This document shows, in pieces, positions 52,437 through 64,000 of a DNA stretch of 64,000 bases (positions are counted from its first letter, which is position 1; every line of letters begins with the position of its first letter). The position numbers were made by a program, and so were the translations under genes. The DNA is from Symbiodinium natans. Lineage: Eukaryota > Sar > Dinophyceae > Suessiales > Symbiodiniaceae. The notes below the pieces were generated by a model that worked only from the letters and a program-made list of their open reading frames with translations, was not told where the DNA came from and made no database searches. Where the stretch lies: contig CAJNDS010000557.1 in NCBI GenBank assembly GCA_905221605.1, positions 413,182-477,181 of the forward strand. The letters are read 5' to 3'.

Positions 52437-53370
52437 AATCCTAAACCCTAAACCCTAAACCCTAAACCCTAAACCCTAAACCCTAAACCCTAAACCCTAA
52501 ACCCTAAACCCTAAACCCTAAACCCTGAACAATCCGCGTGGCATGGCATGCTGAACTGCCACAGCCTCCGCAGGTACAGTTGCCTGTGCCGGCCAGGGTG
52601 TGGTTTCGAGGCTCCACATGCAGGAGTGTATATGTATGAATAGAAATATAAATATAAACATAAATATAAATATAAATATACGTATGTATATATGTTTATG
52701 TATTTATTTGTTTATATGTATATGTACATGTACATGCACATGTGTATGTATGTTTTCAATGCGATGGCAGCACATACGTGCGCAACCGCCCATGTGTGTA
52801 TCCATGTATGCGGATACAGTCTGTTGCCTGTGTAAGGAGCTCATGAAAAGTGCCACATGTTCTAACGCGCAGCTCCGGCCCAAACTTGGCCGGCAACTCC
52901 CGTAAACTCCTCAAATTGAATCCCCAAAGCACCAACTCCAACAAGCCTAGACCCCCACACAGGGGGCTGCAAAACAAAAAAGATATTTCTAAAAAAATAA
53001 GGAACGCAGGCACCAGAGGACAGGAACCAGCATGGGGGGGGGGTAAGGTATCGCCCTAAACCCTAAACCCTAAGCCCTAAACCCTATAAACCCTATAAAC
53101 CCTATAAACCCTATAAACCCTATAAACCCTAAACCCTAAACCCTAAACCCTAAACCCTAAACCCTCCCAGCCTTCCTCCCCAACCCTGCGGCCTCGGGCA
53201 CCTCGTCGCCCATGGGCCGCAACCAGCCGATGGCCCCTCTGTCGGCTGGGTTGCTCGGGTTTTGGGGCTCCTAGGTTCGCAGGTTTAGGGTTTAGGGTTT
53301 AGGGTTTAGGGTTTAGGGTTTAGGGTTTAGGGTTTAGGGTTTAGGGTTTAGGGTTTAGGGTTTAGGGTCA
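52437..53370. repeat. telomere-type arrays and AT-rich simple repeats
   Basis: CCCTAAA 52437-52528, ATA-rich simple sequence 52638-52760, CCCTAAA with CCCTATAAA variants 53054-53165, TTTAGGG 53283-53370. Between the last two, the minus strand has a short coding-like patch (DRGAIGWLRPMGDEVPEAAG). Confidence 0.8.
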
Positions 53371-53530
53371 GCTCAAGCTGCAAAACCCTCAGCCAAGAAG
53401 TGGTTGCAAGCGATGCACCTTCCCCCCAACAGCCCGTGGAAAGCTTCTGGGACAGCATGAAGCAACAGCCCGCAACCGCCAAGACATGATCATGGTACTT
53501 TATAAACCAAACCCGGGCAAAACCTTAAAC

Positions 53531-53632
53531 TTGGGATGTCCCCCCCCTTAAACTGACAGTCCTTAGTAGGGATTCTAATAGAGGGTACTATAATCCCGAA
53601 TAAGGAGCTGTTAGTAAGGGGGAACATCCCAA
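53531..53632. mobile_element. MITE family 3 copy, best preserved
   Basis: TTGGGATGTCCCCCCC at the left and GGGGGAACATCCCAA at the right; inner AGTCCTTAGTAGGGATT and AATCCCGAATAAGGAGCT arms pair. 102 bp. Confidence 0.75.
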
Positions 53633-53732
53633 CCTATTCTCGAAAAGGCCCCCGCCCGCGGCCTGCCAACAAACGAATGCTGCTGGCATAGCTTCGCGGG
53701 AAGACCTGCTAAGTGCCAGGTTGTAAGAAAAC

Positions 53733-53831
53733 GGGGGCTTACGAAAATGGGGGGGTACCTTATTTGGGGTCCTTATTACAAGGGAATTCTTCCATTTTGG
53801 GGTATTTGGGGCCCCTACTTTCGTAAACCCC
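53733..53831. mobile_element. MITE-like palindrome, fourth family
   Basis: GGGGGCTTACGAAAATGG at the left and CTTTCGTAAACCCCC at the right. The order GTACCTTATTTGGGG - AAGGGAAT - CCATTT also occurs, reversed, at about 5880-5970, so it is a dispersed family. Confidence 0.62.
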
Positions 53832-54099
53832 CATTTGGAGAAGCAACTACACGTGTATAGAAGACGCATTGCAGTGCTTGGGGCCTACTAAGAGGGCGTT
53901 GGGAGAACTCACTGGAAAAGTTGCGCTTTGCCATGCTTTGCGTCGAAGAAAGTAGGTAAGCCCTACAGAACTACGGTTGCCTCCGCTCAATTCGTTCTGG
54001 GACTCGCGGCATACACAGTTCAGAGTAGGAAAGAAATCCTAGCGTCATGTCCATGCGCAAATGGGCAAACTGAATCGTACTCAAAATGACGAGACACAC

Positions 54100-55893
54100 G
54101 CGCCACAGCGCATGCCTATAAGGTCTTCAATACTCGTCCCCATTCGGGGGAAGGGGTTAAAGCTTTCCCAACCCCCCCAAAAACAACAATATGTATATTG
54201 TATATATAATAATAATACTAATACTAATAATAATGATAACAATAACAATAATAATAAATAAATAACAATGAATAATTTCATAAATAAATACAAATAAAGA
54301 AAGCAAGAAATAAAGGAAGACAGAAACAAAGAACAAAACTAAGCAAATACATAAATATACATATACATATACATATATATATGTATGTGTGTATATATGT
54401 ATCTCATACAGCGCCTCCCCTGGCTGATTGAGGATGTCGGCTGCGCGCTGAAAAAGTGCCCCAGACTTGAGACCTGGCTGGCCCTATACCTGGAACACCT
54501 TTGTTTGAACACTTTGCCCTTCTTAGACCCTAATGAAACTTAAACCCTAGCCTAAACCCTAAACCCGCCCGAGGATGTGTAAAGGCAGGAGGGAGAGGAG
54601 CTGAGGGCACGGGAGCCGAATAAAAGGGCGTATGTAACGAATTAGAATGTGTCTGGGCAGTTGTTCTGTTAACACAAACATATGGCAAATCTCATGCCAG
54701 CGCAGAACCAAAACAGTGCAAGATGCCTCTTGGAAGCTTCCAAAGGCACCCTGATCCCGCAACCCAACTTCGCAACAAGCCCAAAAGCACCTGAAGATGA
54801 CCCCCGAAAACATTTCAAGACCACTCCGAACAGCCTTCCAAGACACCCATTTGCTTAAGAACCTCCCAAAAAAACCAAAGAAAAAGAATCCCCACATTGC
54901 CCTTCTAAGGATGTTTCTAAGGCGAATAGTAGAAGACTGCCTCAAGAAGGTACAAAGGCCAATGACATTAAGACAACGGAGAGGGTGTCAACATGGTTGC
55001 TGAGCAGTGGTTTGGCTTTAGAGTTTAGGGTTCAGGGATTACTACCATCGCAAAACATTTCCTGCCGAGATGCACAAATACATCTGGTGATGTAAATGGG
55101 CCTGCAGTGCTGCAAGCTTGTCGGCCACAATTGCTCCAGCACAACCCTCCTTTAAGGTTTAGGGGTTAGCGTTTATAAGGGTTTATAGGGTTATCTTTAT
55201 TTATTCTGAACACCAACCTGTCGCATGGAACTCGACGATGATGACGTCATCAACGGCGCCAGAAAATCAGTCAGCCTCCGCCAAAAACGCGTGGACGACG
55301 CACACTGAATTCTGCGGGAGGGGGGGGGGGTTCGACATTGATGAATGCTGGGGACCGGGGTTGTGCAATGGACGCGCAATCAACGGGCGGCTGTCTACAC
55401 TCCAGAACCCAGAACAAGGTAACCCCGAATCCAATCAGACTGCTAAGCGGCAGCTCCATGGCTTGTGATTGTATGTAGGGATTCTCCTGGGCAGCGACGC
55501 ACAGGCCATTTGCAGCGGGAAGTCGAAACCCGACATGCTTATAGCATGCCTCGATGCATTGGTCCCTCTCCCTCTCTAGGTTTCTTCTTCTTGTGGTTTT
55601 GCAAATTCTCTCTCTATCTCTCTTTCTCGCGCGCGTGCGCGCTCTCTTTTTGTCTCTCTCCTGAGGGTGCGGAAGTCACTTCTTATTCGCACCGCCTGCT
55701 TGAAACCGCTGTTTCAAGCAGACCGGCGATTGCTTATTCCTGTAGTAAATGGGTTGCACATGCATATGCGGCAAAGATGCCTCCCCGAGCAGGGCAACCA
55801 GCGATAACAAGCCGCCCGCGTGCATAAATCGATCCACAAGGGCACCTCAATGGGCGGTCGAAACTTGCACCGACACGCCCTCCGACCCGCATG
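54100..55893. other. non-coding interval with simple repeats
   Basis: ATAA/ATAC-rich tract 54180-54390 and CT-rich tract near 55600-55660. No ORF with recognisable domains. Confidence 0.5.
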
Positions 55894-56004
55894 CCCTAAG
55901 GATCCATGTGCCTATATAGTATATACTAGGGCCCTAATAAAGCTACTATATAGGCAGCCCTTTAAAGCCCAAGTATATACTATATAGGCACATGGATCCT
56001 TAAG
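55894..56004. mobile_element. MITE family 2 copy, best preserved
   Basis: CCTAAGGATCCATGTGCCTA at the left and TAGGCACATGGATCCTTAAGG at the right; the whole 111 bp folds back on itself. Confidence 0.78.
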
Positions 56005-58060
56005 GATGTCTTTCCTGGCTAGGCTATCTTGACGTGAGCGCGTCTCTGGCCTAAGACCTCCCATTTTCAACGGATAGCTGCCGAAGGTGAGTAGTCGGTC
56101 AGGCGGACGTACAACACCCAATTATGGATAATTTTGGTAGGTTGTTTTTTCTGAAACTTCTGCAATATTGGGTCGATATTCTGCACGCGTTGAACAGCTG
56201 CAAGGTGCTGTTCATGAGTGTGCATCGCAAACCTTTCACGCAAACGTTGTTCACAAAAAACACGTTTTTTTGTGGTTTTTTTTTGCGAAAAACTCGGCAG
56301 CATCACACACAGGGCCTCGGGCCGCCAGAATTTTCATTTTGAGGATGTTGAAAACAAAAATCTAAAGCTTGATAAGTAGGAGCCGGGAGCTGGCAGGGAA
56401 ACCAGCCAGCTTGTCTTTACTTTTGCATAACTTGAGTGTACGATTGTTGCCAAAAAATGTAACCAAAAAACAAAACACTAGAGTCTTAACCCTCACACTG
56501 TTATGCGAGAATCGACGAAGGGGGGTTTGGATGTTGGCCGCCAAGGCACAATGTGCACAATCTAGTGCGTCGACGGGTGTAAACGAGGACCCCCGGCACA
56601 TCATTGCTGCCAGTACAGTACCCCTACAAATGCACAAATTAGCCCGTGCTGAATGTAACAAAATCCTGAAAAGTTTGCTCAGGACATGGCCGTCTAAACG
56701 ATGAAGCGTGTAGAACACGCTGAGCAGCTTGAACTTCATGAGTTGCTCCTTGACAAACAAACGGGGGCTTCTGGCAAGTTTTGTTTACTTGTTGCAACTC
56801 CGGTTCGAAACCCGCCCCGCTGCATCCTTCCTAGCAGATGATGGTGTCGGTCGCTCGAATGCTCGGACGTAGGTCTGCAAGGTGGGCGCTTGTGGAGACC
56901 GTGGCCACACGCGTGGATCACGGCAAATCAACACAATGCTTGCACGAACATCACGACTTTGCTGCCATCTGTTCCATGGCCATGCCCGAGCCTGCATGTC
57001 GGACCTTGGTTGAGCGCGCCCCAGTGTCCCAGTACATCATCTTGTCAAAATGTCAGAAAGAAACCCTTGCAGCAGCCTGAGGCACGCGGAACATCGTCAT
57101 CACTCCAAAACAAGGCATGCAAACTAACTTCTGGCATGGCACAAGGACGGGAGGAACACAATGCGTCGAGCTTCTTCCAAGTTCAAGGCTTCCGTGTTAC
57201 CTCAGGCACCATTTAGCAACCATGGCAAGCCCCACAGCGAAGCAACACCATGCGCCTTGCACTTTACCCAGTTCCGCGGCGTAGGGCTGAGCGAACAAGC
57301 GTCGCATGCCTGTCTCCATCCTCAAGCAGATGCCGCGGCAAACGCATCAACACTACGTCGCACTTCGCTTTCGCCAAAAACACAAGGTTCTTGCAATCAA
57401 GCGGCCCGTCCCTCACATCGGACTCCGTCCCCTGATAATCCTGTCATGCGTGTTCCGATCGTTTCGGGGAGGGGGAACACAAAAACCACACGCTGTGCAT
57501 GACTTGGCGCTCGCGCGTCCTTCAGGATGCGTTTCATGACGCCTTCAAAGGCTTGCCGATACCTGCACCACCAGGTGAAGCCATAAGCACAAACACGATC
57601 CAGATTTGTCGGCCTGGAGCGTTCGACTTCGGCATTTTCCGCCTCATCCGCCATTGCTGTCGCAATCGGAAAATCCAGTGAACGAGAAGCTTGCTAGTAG
57701 CTGCCAGTCAACCACCGCATCGATGACACTAACACATTACATTGGTCGGGCGCATGTTGCACTGGCAATGTTCCACTTCAGCCACACTACAACCCGGCTC
57801 GCCGGATTCCCACTTGCATTCCCACTGCCGGCATATCATTTGAACAGCTGAATGTCGGCGGAGGGGCAGCATGCGTCCTTAAAACAATTATTATTAGTAC
57901 TATTACTTTTATTTGTTTCATTATTATTACTACTATCAATATTTTTGTTTAACCAATTTCTTGTGGCCAGTCTTTACATACCAGCAAGTCCCAAGGCCTT
58001 AATTATTGAGGCCTTGGGCCCAGCGCCTGGCATAGAGGTTTTTCGGCGCCAAGCCCTATT
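56005..58060. other. interval without a supported gene
   Basis: Free of telomere-type arrays. Several open frames of 60-130 codons exist on both strands, but none shows a domain, a coding-like composition or paired splice sites that I can defend. AT-rich stretch at 57885-57960. Confidence 0.45.
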
Positions 58061-58099
58061 CCAGGAACCTTGTTTTGTGGAACCAGTGGGGGAGATAGT

Positions 58100-58612
58100 T
58101 GCGCTGGCGATATTGGTTCAAAGTTCGTGCCGCTGCCCCTGTGGCATGGGGAGCAGCTCGCAGTTGATGCCACGCTCGTCAGCTCCCTCGGCCGGGACGG
58201 CCAGCCCCGCGCCAACGCTGATGCCCGCCCCGGCATCGTTCTTGCCCAGGCTACGCGCCGCAAACAGCGCCAAACTTATCCCGAGCTGGAGCGGGCGCGC
58301 CGCTGCCGCTTGGTGGTGTTCGGGATGGAAGTAGGCGGCAGGTGGGCTCCCGAAGCCGCCACCTTCTTCCGCTTGCTGGCGAGAGCGCGCGCAGCGGAGG
58401 TGCCTGCCTCTCTCCGGACTGCTGCCCGGGCAGCGTGGGTCGTGAGATGGAGCGGCATCCTCGCTGTCGCAGCGCAGCGAGCCTTCGCAGCATCCCTCCT
58501 CGAGCTGCCTCCAGCTGGGGAGAGTAGTGCTGGCGGGCTGCACGAGATCCTCGCCGACGCGCGCTGGCAGGCGACTCCCGCCCACAGCCGCCTCCCCATG
58601 CGTGCTGGCTGA
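58100..58612 (+). pseudogene. fragment resembling the C-terminal tail of dinoflagellate LINE-type ORFs
   Basis: The frame with PLPLWHGEQLAVDATLVSSL, ELERARRCRLVVFGMEVGGR and VVRWSGILAVAAQRAFAASL matches, from memory, the conserved tail found after the reverse transcriptase region in many dinoflagellate retroelement proteins. No RT motifs lie upstream in any frame, so this is a 5'-truncated or dead copy, as LINE insertions often are. High GC, unlike the AT-rich DNA just upstream. The assignment rests on recollection of the family, not on a search. Confidence 0.5.
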
Positions 58613-60484
58613 GGCCGAGGCGATTCCCGCAGCTGTCTGAGGCCGAAGCGCCGTGCACAGGGACCCGCGTGGATGTTGCGGAAAAAGACCCGAAAAAAAA
58701 AGGAGAAAACTTTGCCTCTCTCTTCCCGCAGCTTTTATGATTGCACACGACGGTCTACACCTACGGGAGGCGAGCGTCCCGATCATCTGTATATACAGAC
58801 ATACATATATCCTCTTGTTTCATTATTCCTAGGAGAAAAAAAACATTTAGTTTTCCTTGAAGCATGTACATACATGTAGAAAGGGCAAGTAGGACACGTT
58901 CAAACCTCCCAGCTATGAACGTGCCAATTGCATGTGGGCTGACATGAAACCGACAGTGCCGCACAGCTGTTGCAGCGAAAAAAACAAAACGCATTGGTCC
59001 ATGCCCATCGCCATGGTACGAAAACAAGGCGAGAACGCACAATGCAGAAGTACCGCATGAGCCTGAGACTTGTGACCGGGCAGAACATCCATCTTGTGAC
59101 GAGCAGATTGTCCATCAAGGAATGGGCGATGGCCGCAACGAGCCAATGTCCACTAACGAACAAGCGATGTGGACACACGTGCTTTATGGACAGTAGGACA
59201 TGTTTGGTGGCCTGAGCTGACATTCAGCGAACCAAAAAACCAGCGACGGCACAGCACGACTTCAGGACGTGAGTTTGGGCCTACACGCCCCAAAAAAATA
59301 GGTCTGGGTGGTTTTGCCGCCTGGAGCGGTGTGGTGTCGGAGAAAGTGTTAGGTGGCCCTCCGCAAGGCTGAACTTAACCCAGCTGCTGTTCGCGCCTCA
59401 CGAAGCTTTCGAACTTGTTCCAGGGCCTATAACCTCCCCTCCGTCGACGCCCTAATCCGAGGCGAGAAAACTCCAGCATCACATTGTTTACCCAAGACGA
59501 CAGTCGTGCACAGGCGTCTCTTGCAATCTGAGCAGCTAGACATCTCAGGGAGTCACAACAGGCGGCCCACAGCCCAGCTGCTTGCAACAAGCGAGTAGAC
59601 GCAATGTGTGGACATCCGCCATCTCCCTTTTCGAGTTTCCCCTGGACTCCGTCGTTTGCCAGGGCCACCCGTTTTGGAAATTGATCGCATACTCTGCACA
59701 GAATACCAGCATGCGATTGCCCTCCCGAGCCTCCTCACTGGCAACCTGCCCGTTGTGTGCTCGCTGTGAGCAGCTGGCACGCCTTCGTGACGTCACTAGG
59801 CTTGTCTGGAGCCCGGGTCATTCGGCAACGCGCTGGCAATCGAAGACGCATGAATTGCAGCGAAAGCCTGCTGCTGATATTGGGTGATGAGGTACTTTGC
59901 TGCACACAATATCACCCACGTCTGGTTGCAGATATGCACTTGCAAGTGTTTCGATCAGTGTGGCCCTGTGACGCAGTTCCCAGCTCTCACAGCTTCGGTC
60001 CCAGCAGCCGCCGATCCCCGGCCCGAACGCTGGAGCTCAGCGTGTGCCTGGCGCATCGTTTTCCGCTGCATCGCGGCCAGGATGGCTGTGGCAGGATGGG
60101 GCTATAAAATACTGCGGGAGTTCGCCCCTGGCCGTGCCTCAATGCTCGCGTGATAAAGGAACACGAGCATGTTTGACAACAAGCCAGGCACCATGGCACA
60201 AGGATCCACAAGCGCAAGCCCCTGCAGATAATCTCAGTAGGACATGTGTGTCGGCGAGCGTCAGGAGGTTCATGCCCCACCAGCCACACGTGCGTGCGAC
60301 GCGTTCCGCAGCCTCTTGGCACACGCGTTCGAGCGGCAGCGCCCGAGATGCTAAGGAGAATGTGGCGCACGCAGCACGCTGCTCACCCAGCGGATCGAGA
60401 TGCCCGCAGCAGGAGCAAGCGTGCGTGTCTCCGAGCTCCCTCTGCTCGAGCGTCATGACGGCAGCCGCTCGTGGGCTGCATATG
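58613..60484. other. interval without a supported gene
   Basis: Moderate GC, no telomere-type arrays, several medium open frames on both strands without recognisable domains. Confidence 0.45.
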
Positions 60485-60845
60485 CTAAGGATCCATGTAC
60501 CTAAACAGTATATCTGTTACCTTTAGGATTAGTACTGTCATCACCAGGTAAGCTGTCATGTTGTTCACTCGTGACTCAAAAGCCCAAATACTAAAAGACA
60601 GGGACCTTACCAGTAGAGTTTGAAGACCGCAGTTTTAGTACCTTTTCCCCTTTCCAGCCGTGTTCATCTCTCTCACTCTTGTTCCACAGCCTTGTTCTCA
60701 CCGCTGTAACTCTTGACACAAAGCCCCTTGTCTTACCGTATCATCTGGCCTAGAAACCGTACCATCATGAGTAGGCTTTAAAGGGCTGCCTATATAGTAG
60801 CTTTAGGGCTCAAGGACATACCATATGGGCACATGGATCCTTAGG
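60485..60845. mobile_element. MITE family 2 copy split by an insertion of about 260 bp
   Basis: The left end CTAAGGATCCATGTACCTA (60485-60512) and the right part from GGCTTTAAAGGGCTGCC (about 60777) to ACATGGATCCTTAGGG align with the reverse complement of the 55894 copy, which is continuous. The extra DNA, about 60513-60776, has no ORF. Confidence 0.6.
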
Positions 60846-61349
60846 GATAGTGAAGTCCGATGCCAGCTCGAGCCAACGAGTCGCACAATCGCGTGGAGGA
60901 CAGCAGCACAACACTCACCCGCTAGCTGCCATGCGCCCATAGTAATTAACATATGATCTGAGTGCTGCACACCCAAACCAACTACTGTCTCTTGCCATCG
61001 AGGTTTTTGGGGTTCCCGGATCCCTGACCCATCATAACCAGAAACTCACCTTTCTTTTGGGGCTTTCCAAGTGCAAGCCTTCCAGACAGTGATACCGCGA
61101 GAAACGAATCGTAGCGAAACTCTGCTTGCCAAATCCTCGCCATAAGCCCGGACGATACCTATTCGACCCTAAAACCCTTACAAAGGCATTTCTGGGGCTG
61201 TTTATGGGGGTTATCGGGCCTTATCGCCCATCCTGGTAACGGCGCACGAAAAAGGAGCCTCCGCGAACCTTGGATGCCAGCATCCTTCCACTGCGCGTAC
61301 CTGTGCGCTGACCCTCGGGCCCCCCTGCGTGCAGCGATCGCCTCATTGC

Positions 61350-61430
61350 CAGGACGGGTTAGTATACCCCATTCCTTAGAAAGGCCGTTTGTGGGGTTGA
61401 TTATGGGGATTCTAGGGCTAACCCGTCCTG
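61350..61430. mobile_element. short element with 13-bp perfect inverted ends
   Basis: CAGGACGGGTTAG at 61350 and CTAACCCGTCCTG ending at 61430; 81 bp with no ORF and no clear target duplication. Confidence 0.6.
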
Positions 61431-62800
61431 TGTTGTTACAACCGTCCTGGAGCGGAAAAGTCGGTGCAACACGTCCCTGACGACGTGTTCCGGGAGCTGC
61501 GCGTGCTCCTAAAAACGGAGCGTTCAGCATGCTCACGTATTATATCCGCCAGGTCCAGGCAGGAGCATGCCGGTGTGCGCCACGACGCTTGCGTATGCTT
61601 GCGTGAGGGTATAATCATTATGAGCACGACGGGCGGACCATCCCGAGTGCGGTGTTCCGGTGCCTGCGAACCCCGCTGCCCCGTGATGCCGCTCTGACAG
61701 CAACAGCTGTGACCCTATCATAGACCCTATAATCCCCAAACGCTTGATTCATGGCCCTGCGGTAATTGCGGAGGCGCTGGTGGCGGGCGGCGCGGGAGCA
61801 CACCAGCAGGGAGGTGGCAGCCTCACGTGCCAAGGGTGGCAAGGGAGCGTTGCTTCTATCACCCGTCGTCCGCGAGGGTGCACGCGGATCACCGAACAGC
61901 GGGAATTCGACATACCCTTTTTTATACTTTGCATCGTCTGTACGTGCATGCTGCAAAACAAGGCCGTGTCGCTCATGTTGAAGCAGCCGCTGGACGTCGT
62001 TGCGGGCCAGAATCCGAGTCAGACCCATACGCTCGACGGTGCGGTCTACTTTTGCGTGCCGGTGAGAGTCATCAGCGAGGGCGCAGAGAACAACCAACGT
62101 GGAAGGCCTCGCAGAGACAAAAACCGCACTTAAGCACGATTACATGCTGCGTTCGGGCTCTCGTTGCCGGCGACGCAGCACTGATGGCTGACGGTTGATC
62201 CTTGTCGTACGCTGATTGCCATGCTTGTGGCAATTCGAAAACCGAGACGTGTCGCACTGAAAGCTAGTACCATACGCAGACTCAATTGTCATGTGATGTT
62301 TTGCTTGGCGGCTTCTTGTGAACGGTCGTTTGCATCTGCAAAGGAAGAGACTCTCATCCCTTCCAACACGCCGTCATGTCTCCCGCGATCGCTCACATAG
62401 CTCGCAGCAGTGCAATGGTTCGACGTCACCTTCAACTTCCTCCATCCGTGGAAGCTGCGAGGAAGCTTCGCGAGGGTCTTTATTTCGGGTTATTGCTTGT
62501 AACCCTACTGATACGTAACCAGGAACCTTCCAGTAACAACCCGAAGACCAAACTCCTTCATCGGCCCGCGGACGTTCCGGCACGACGGGAATCGCACTGC
62601 CCCGAAGCTTTGTCATCGCCGACGTTCGGAAGCTCTCAGGGTAGGCTTTTCGGGCTGATAGTGCTTTCGGACTTCAGGCAAAACATGGACGCCACTTGCA
62701 GCCCTGGCAGGCATTTTTTCTTCGAGTCCGAGGCATTGGCGTCGGTTCGCCACTCAGTGGCTTCGTACAGCTTCAGGACGAGGGCAGTGCAGAACCCTAA
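61431..62800. other. interval without a supported gene
   Basis: Open frames up to about 160 codons occur on both strands, but neither family features nor paired splice sites were found. A half copy of MITE family 1 lies at about 62498-62536. Confidence 0.4.
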
Positions 62801-62867
62801 ACCCTAAACCCTTACAAAGCCCTACAACAAAAACCACACCGAGCCGATGGCTTTGCGTAGGCCTCCT

Positions 62868-62872
62868 CTATA

Positions 62873-62912
<40 letters not shown>

Positions 62913-62952
62913 TATACATATATATATATATTAATATATATATATATATATA
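62868..62952. repeat. (TA)n microsatellite
   Basis: TA dinucleotides with TTAATATA interruptions, able to fold on itself. Confidence 0.9.
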
Positions 62953-63139
62953 GACTTTGAAGAACTAATTAATGGGTCCTCAGGGGCTCCATAGGAACCT
63001 AACTCTGAAGTCCCCACTGCGGAGATTTAGGGTTGTCCCTCGGACTGTCGCAAGGGTTTAGGGTTTAGGATTTAGGGTTTAGGGTTAGAATGACTTACCC
63101 TAAGCTCCACCAGAAACCCTCCCCCTTCCCCCCCACTCG

Positions 63140-63560
63140 CCATCTCTGAACCCTAAACCCTCAACCCTAAACCCCAAGCCCTAAACCGTTCCTTCATAGG
63201 TTCCGTGAAGAATGGACCCCTAAATGCGCTAAAATCCAAACCCGAAACCCAAAACCCGAAACCCTAAGCCCTAAACCCTAAATCCTAAACCCGAAACCCT
63301 AAACCCGAAACCCGAAACCCTAAACCCGAAACCCGAAGCCCGAAACCCTAAATCCTAAACCCCAGTTCTGAAGCCGACGCGGGATTTGCTGCGGTCTCGA
63401 CACTCTGCAAGGACTCTTTCTTTTGTGGGGATCTTAGGACTTATATGGGGGGGGGGGTTTAGGGTTTAGGGTTTAGGGTTTAGGGCTTAGGGTTTAGGGT
63501 TTAGGGTTTAGGGTTTACGGGGTTTAGGGTTTAGGGTTATGTGGGGGGTTTAGGGTTTAG
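63140..63560. repeat. degenerate and perfect telomere-type arrays
   Basis: CCCTAAA with many CCCGAAA, CCCTAAG and CCCAAAA variants at 63140-63362, then TTTAGGG at 63455-63560. The CCCGAAA variants form a local higher-order mixture. Confidence 0.85.
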
Positions 63561-64000
63561 GGTGTAGCTTTAGGGGTATTTTATTGGGGGTGCTTGCTAA
63601 GGGGATCCTACTATTTGGGGTCCACTATAGGGGTCCCTTCTTATCGTAAAGCCCCATATGTTACAAGGGTTATAAGCTTTCCTGGCCTGCATCCTCCTAA
63701 ACCACTGACCCATTCACGGTTTGGTTCCAGGGTTTGGGGTGTAGGGTTTGGGGTTTGGGGTTTAGGGATTGGGGCTACTTACGGTTCAAGGTCCTGGTTT
63801 CAAACCTCAGAGCAGCAAACGCTTAACTCTATACCCGAAGCTCTCGCGAAGCACTCCAGGGCTTAGCAGGGGTGGTTTCATGGGGGCGTTAAGGTTTGGC
63901 TTTCATGGGGATGAAGGAGGGGGCTTGTGTTCTTGGAATTGCTAGGCATCCAGGCGAATGAGTCCTTGCAGCCAGATTCGTTGGAAGAGCAAACCCTCAA

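Noticed and set aside
1-64000. Chromosome end (true telomere)
   Set aside because: Arrays are short, internal and switch orientation many times; neither window edge is a continuous array.

Overview
Organism. This is nuclear DNA of a eukaryote, most likely a dinoflagellate; the genus cannot be told from the window. Four things point there. (1) Introns of a reconstructable gene start mostly with GC or GA instead of GT and end in AG followed by an exonic G. (2) TTTAGGG/CCCTAAA repeats, the plant/alveolate telomere unit, occur as dozens of interstitial arrays in both orientations. (3) The LTR of one retroelement carries a sequence very close to the 3' end of the dinoflagellate spliced leader. (4) The transposons (Helitron-like, DIRS-order with a methyltransferase-like domain) are of kinds reported from such genomes. 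No prokaryotic operon, tRNA, rRNA or CRISPR was seen.

Layout. 0.17-10.7 kb: a minus-strand gene split into at least 14 tiny exons (42-87 bp), encoding an EF-hand plus nicotinamidase protein; its introns are filled with TTTAGGG arrays and short palindromic repeats. 11-14.8 kb and 16.8-21.6 kb: repeat-rich DNA with scattered candidate exons. 14.9-16.8 kb: an unrecognised minus-strand gene with large exons. 21.6-28.4 kb: a decayed Helitron-like element (HUH Rep plus PIF1-type helicase). 28.85-36.4 kb: a minus-strand DIRS-order retrotransposon with the diagnostic split direct repeats (gag, methyltransferase-like domain + RT + RNase H, tyrosine recombinase). 37.85-46.7 kb: an 8.85-kb LTR element with identical 287-bp LTRs, a primer site matching a tRNA-Met anticodon arm and a purine tract, but with only CCCH zinc-finger/WW/S1 proteins and no recognisable reverse transcriptase or integrase. 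46.8-48.8 kb: four minus-strand exons of a TPR protein. 49-64 kb: repeats, microsatellites, short palindromic elements and one LINE-like fragment near 58 kb.

How it fits together. Telomere-type repeats have a stop codon every 7 bp, and because 7 is not a multiple of 3 they close all frames within 21 bp, so they can persist in genes only if spliced out. The same unit contains TTTAG|G, which serves as the acceptor of one nicotinamidase exon. The LTR and DIRS elements abut telomere-type sequence and the Helitron island lies between two such arrays, suggesting these arrays are favoured or tolerated landing sites. Several reading frames of the transposons are broken by single-base shifts, from decay, programmed shifting or assembly error; this cannot be settled from the sequence alone.
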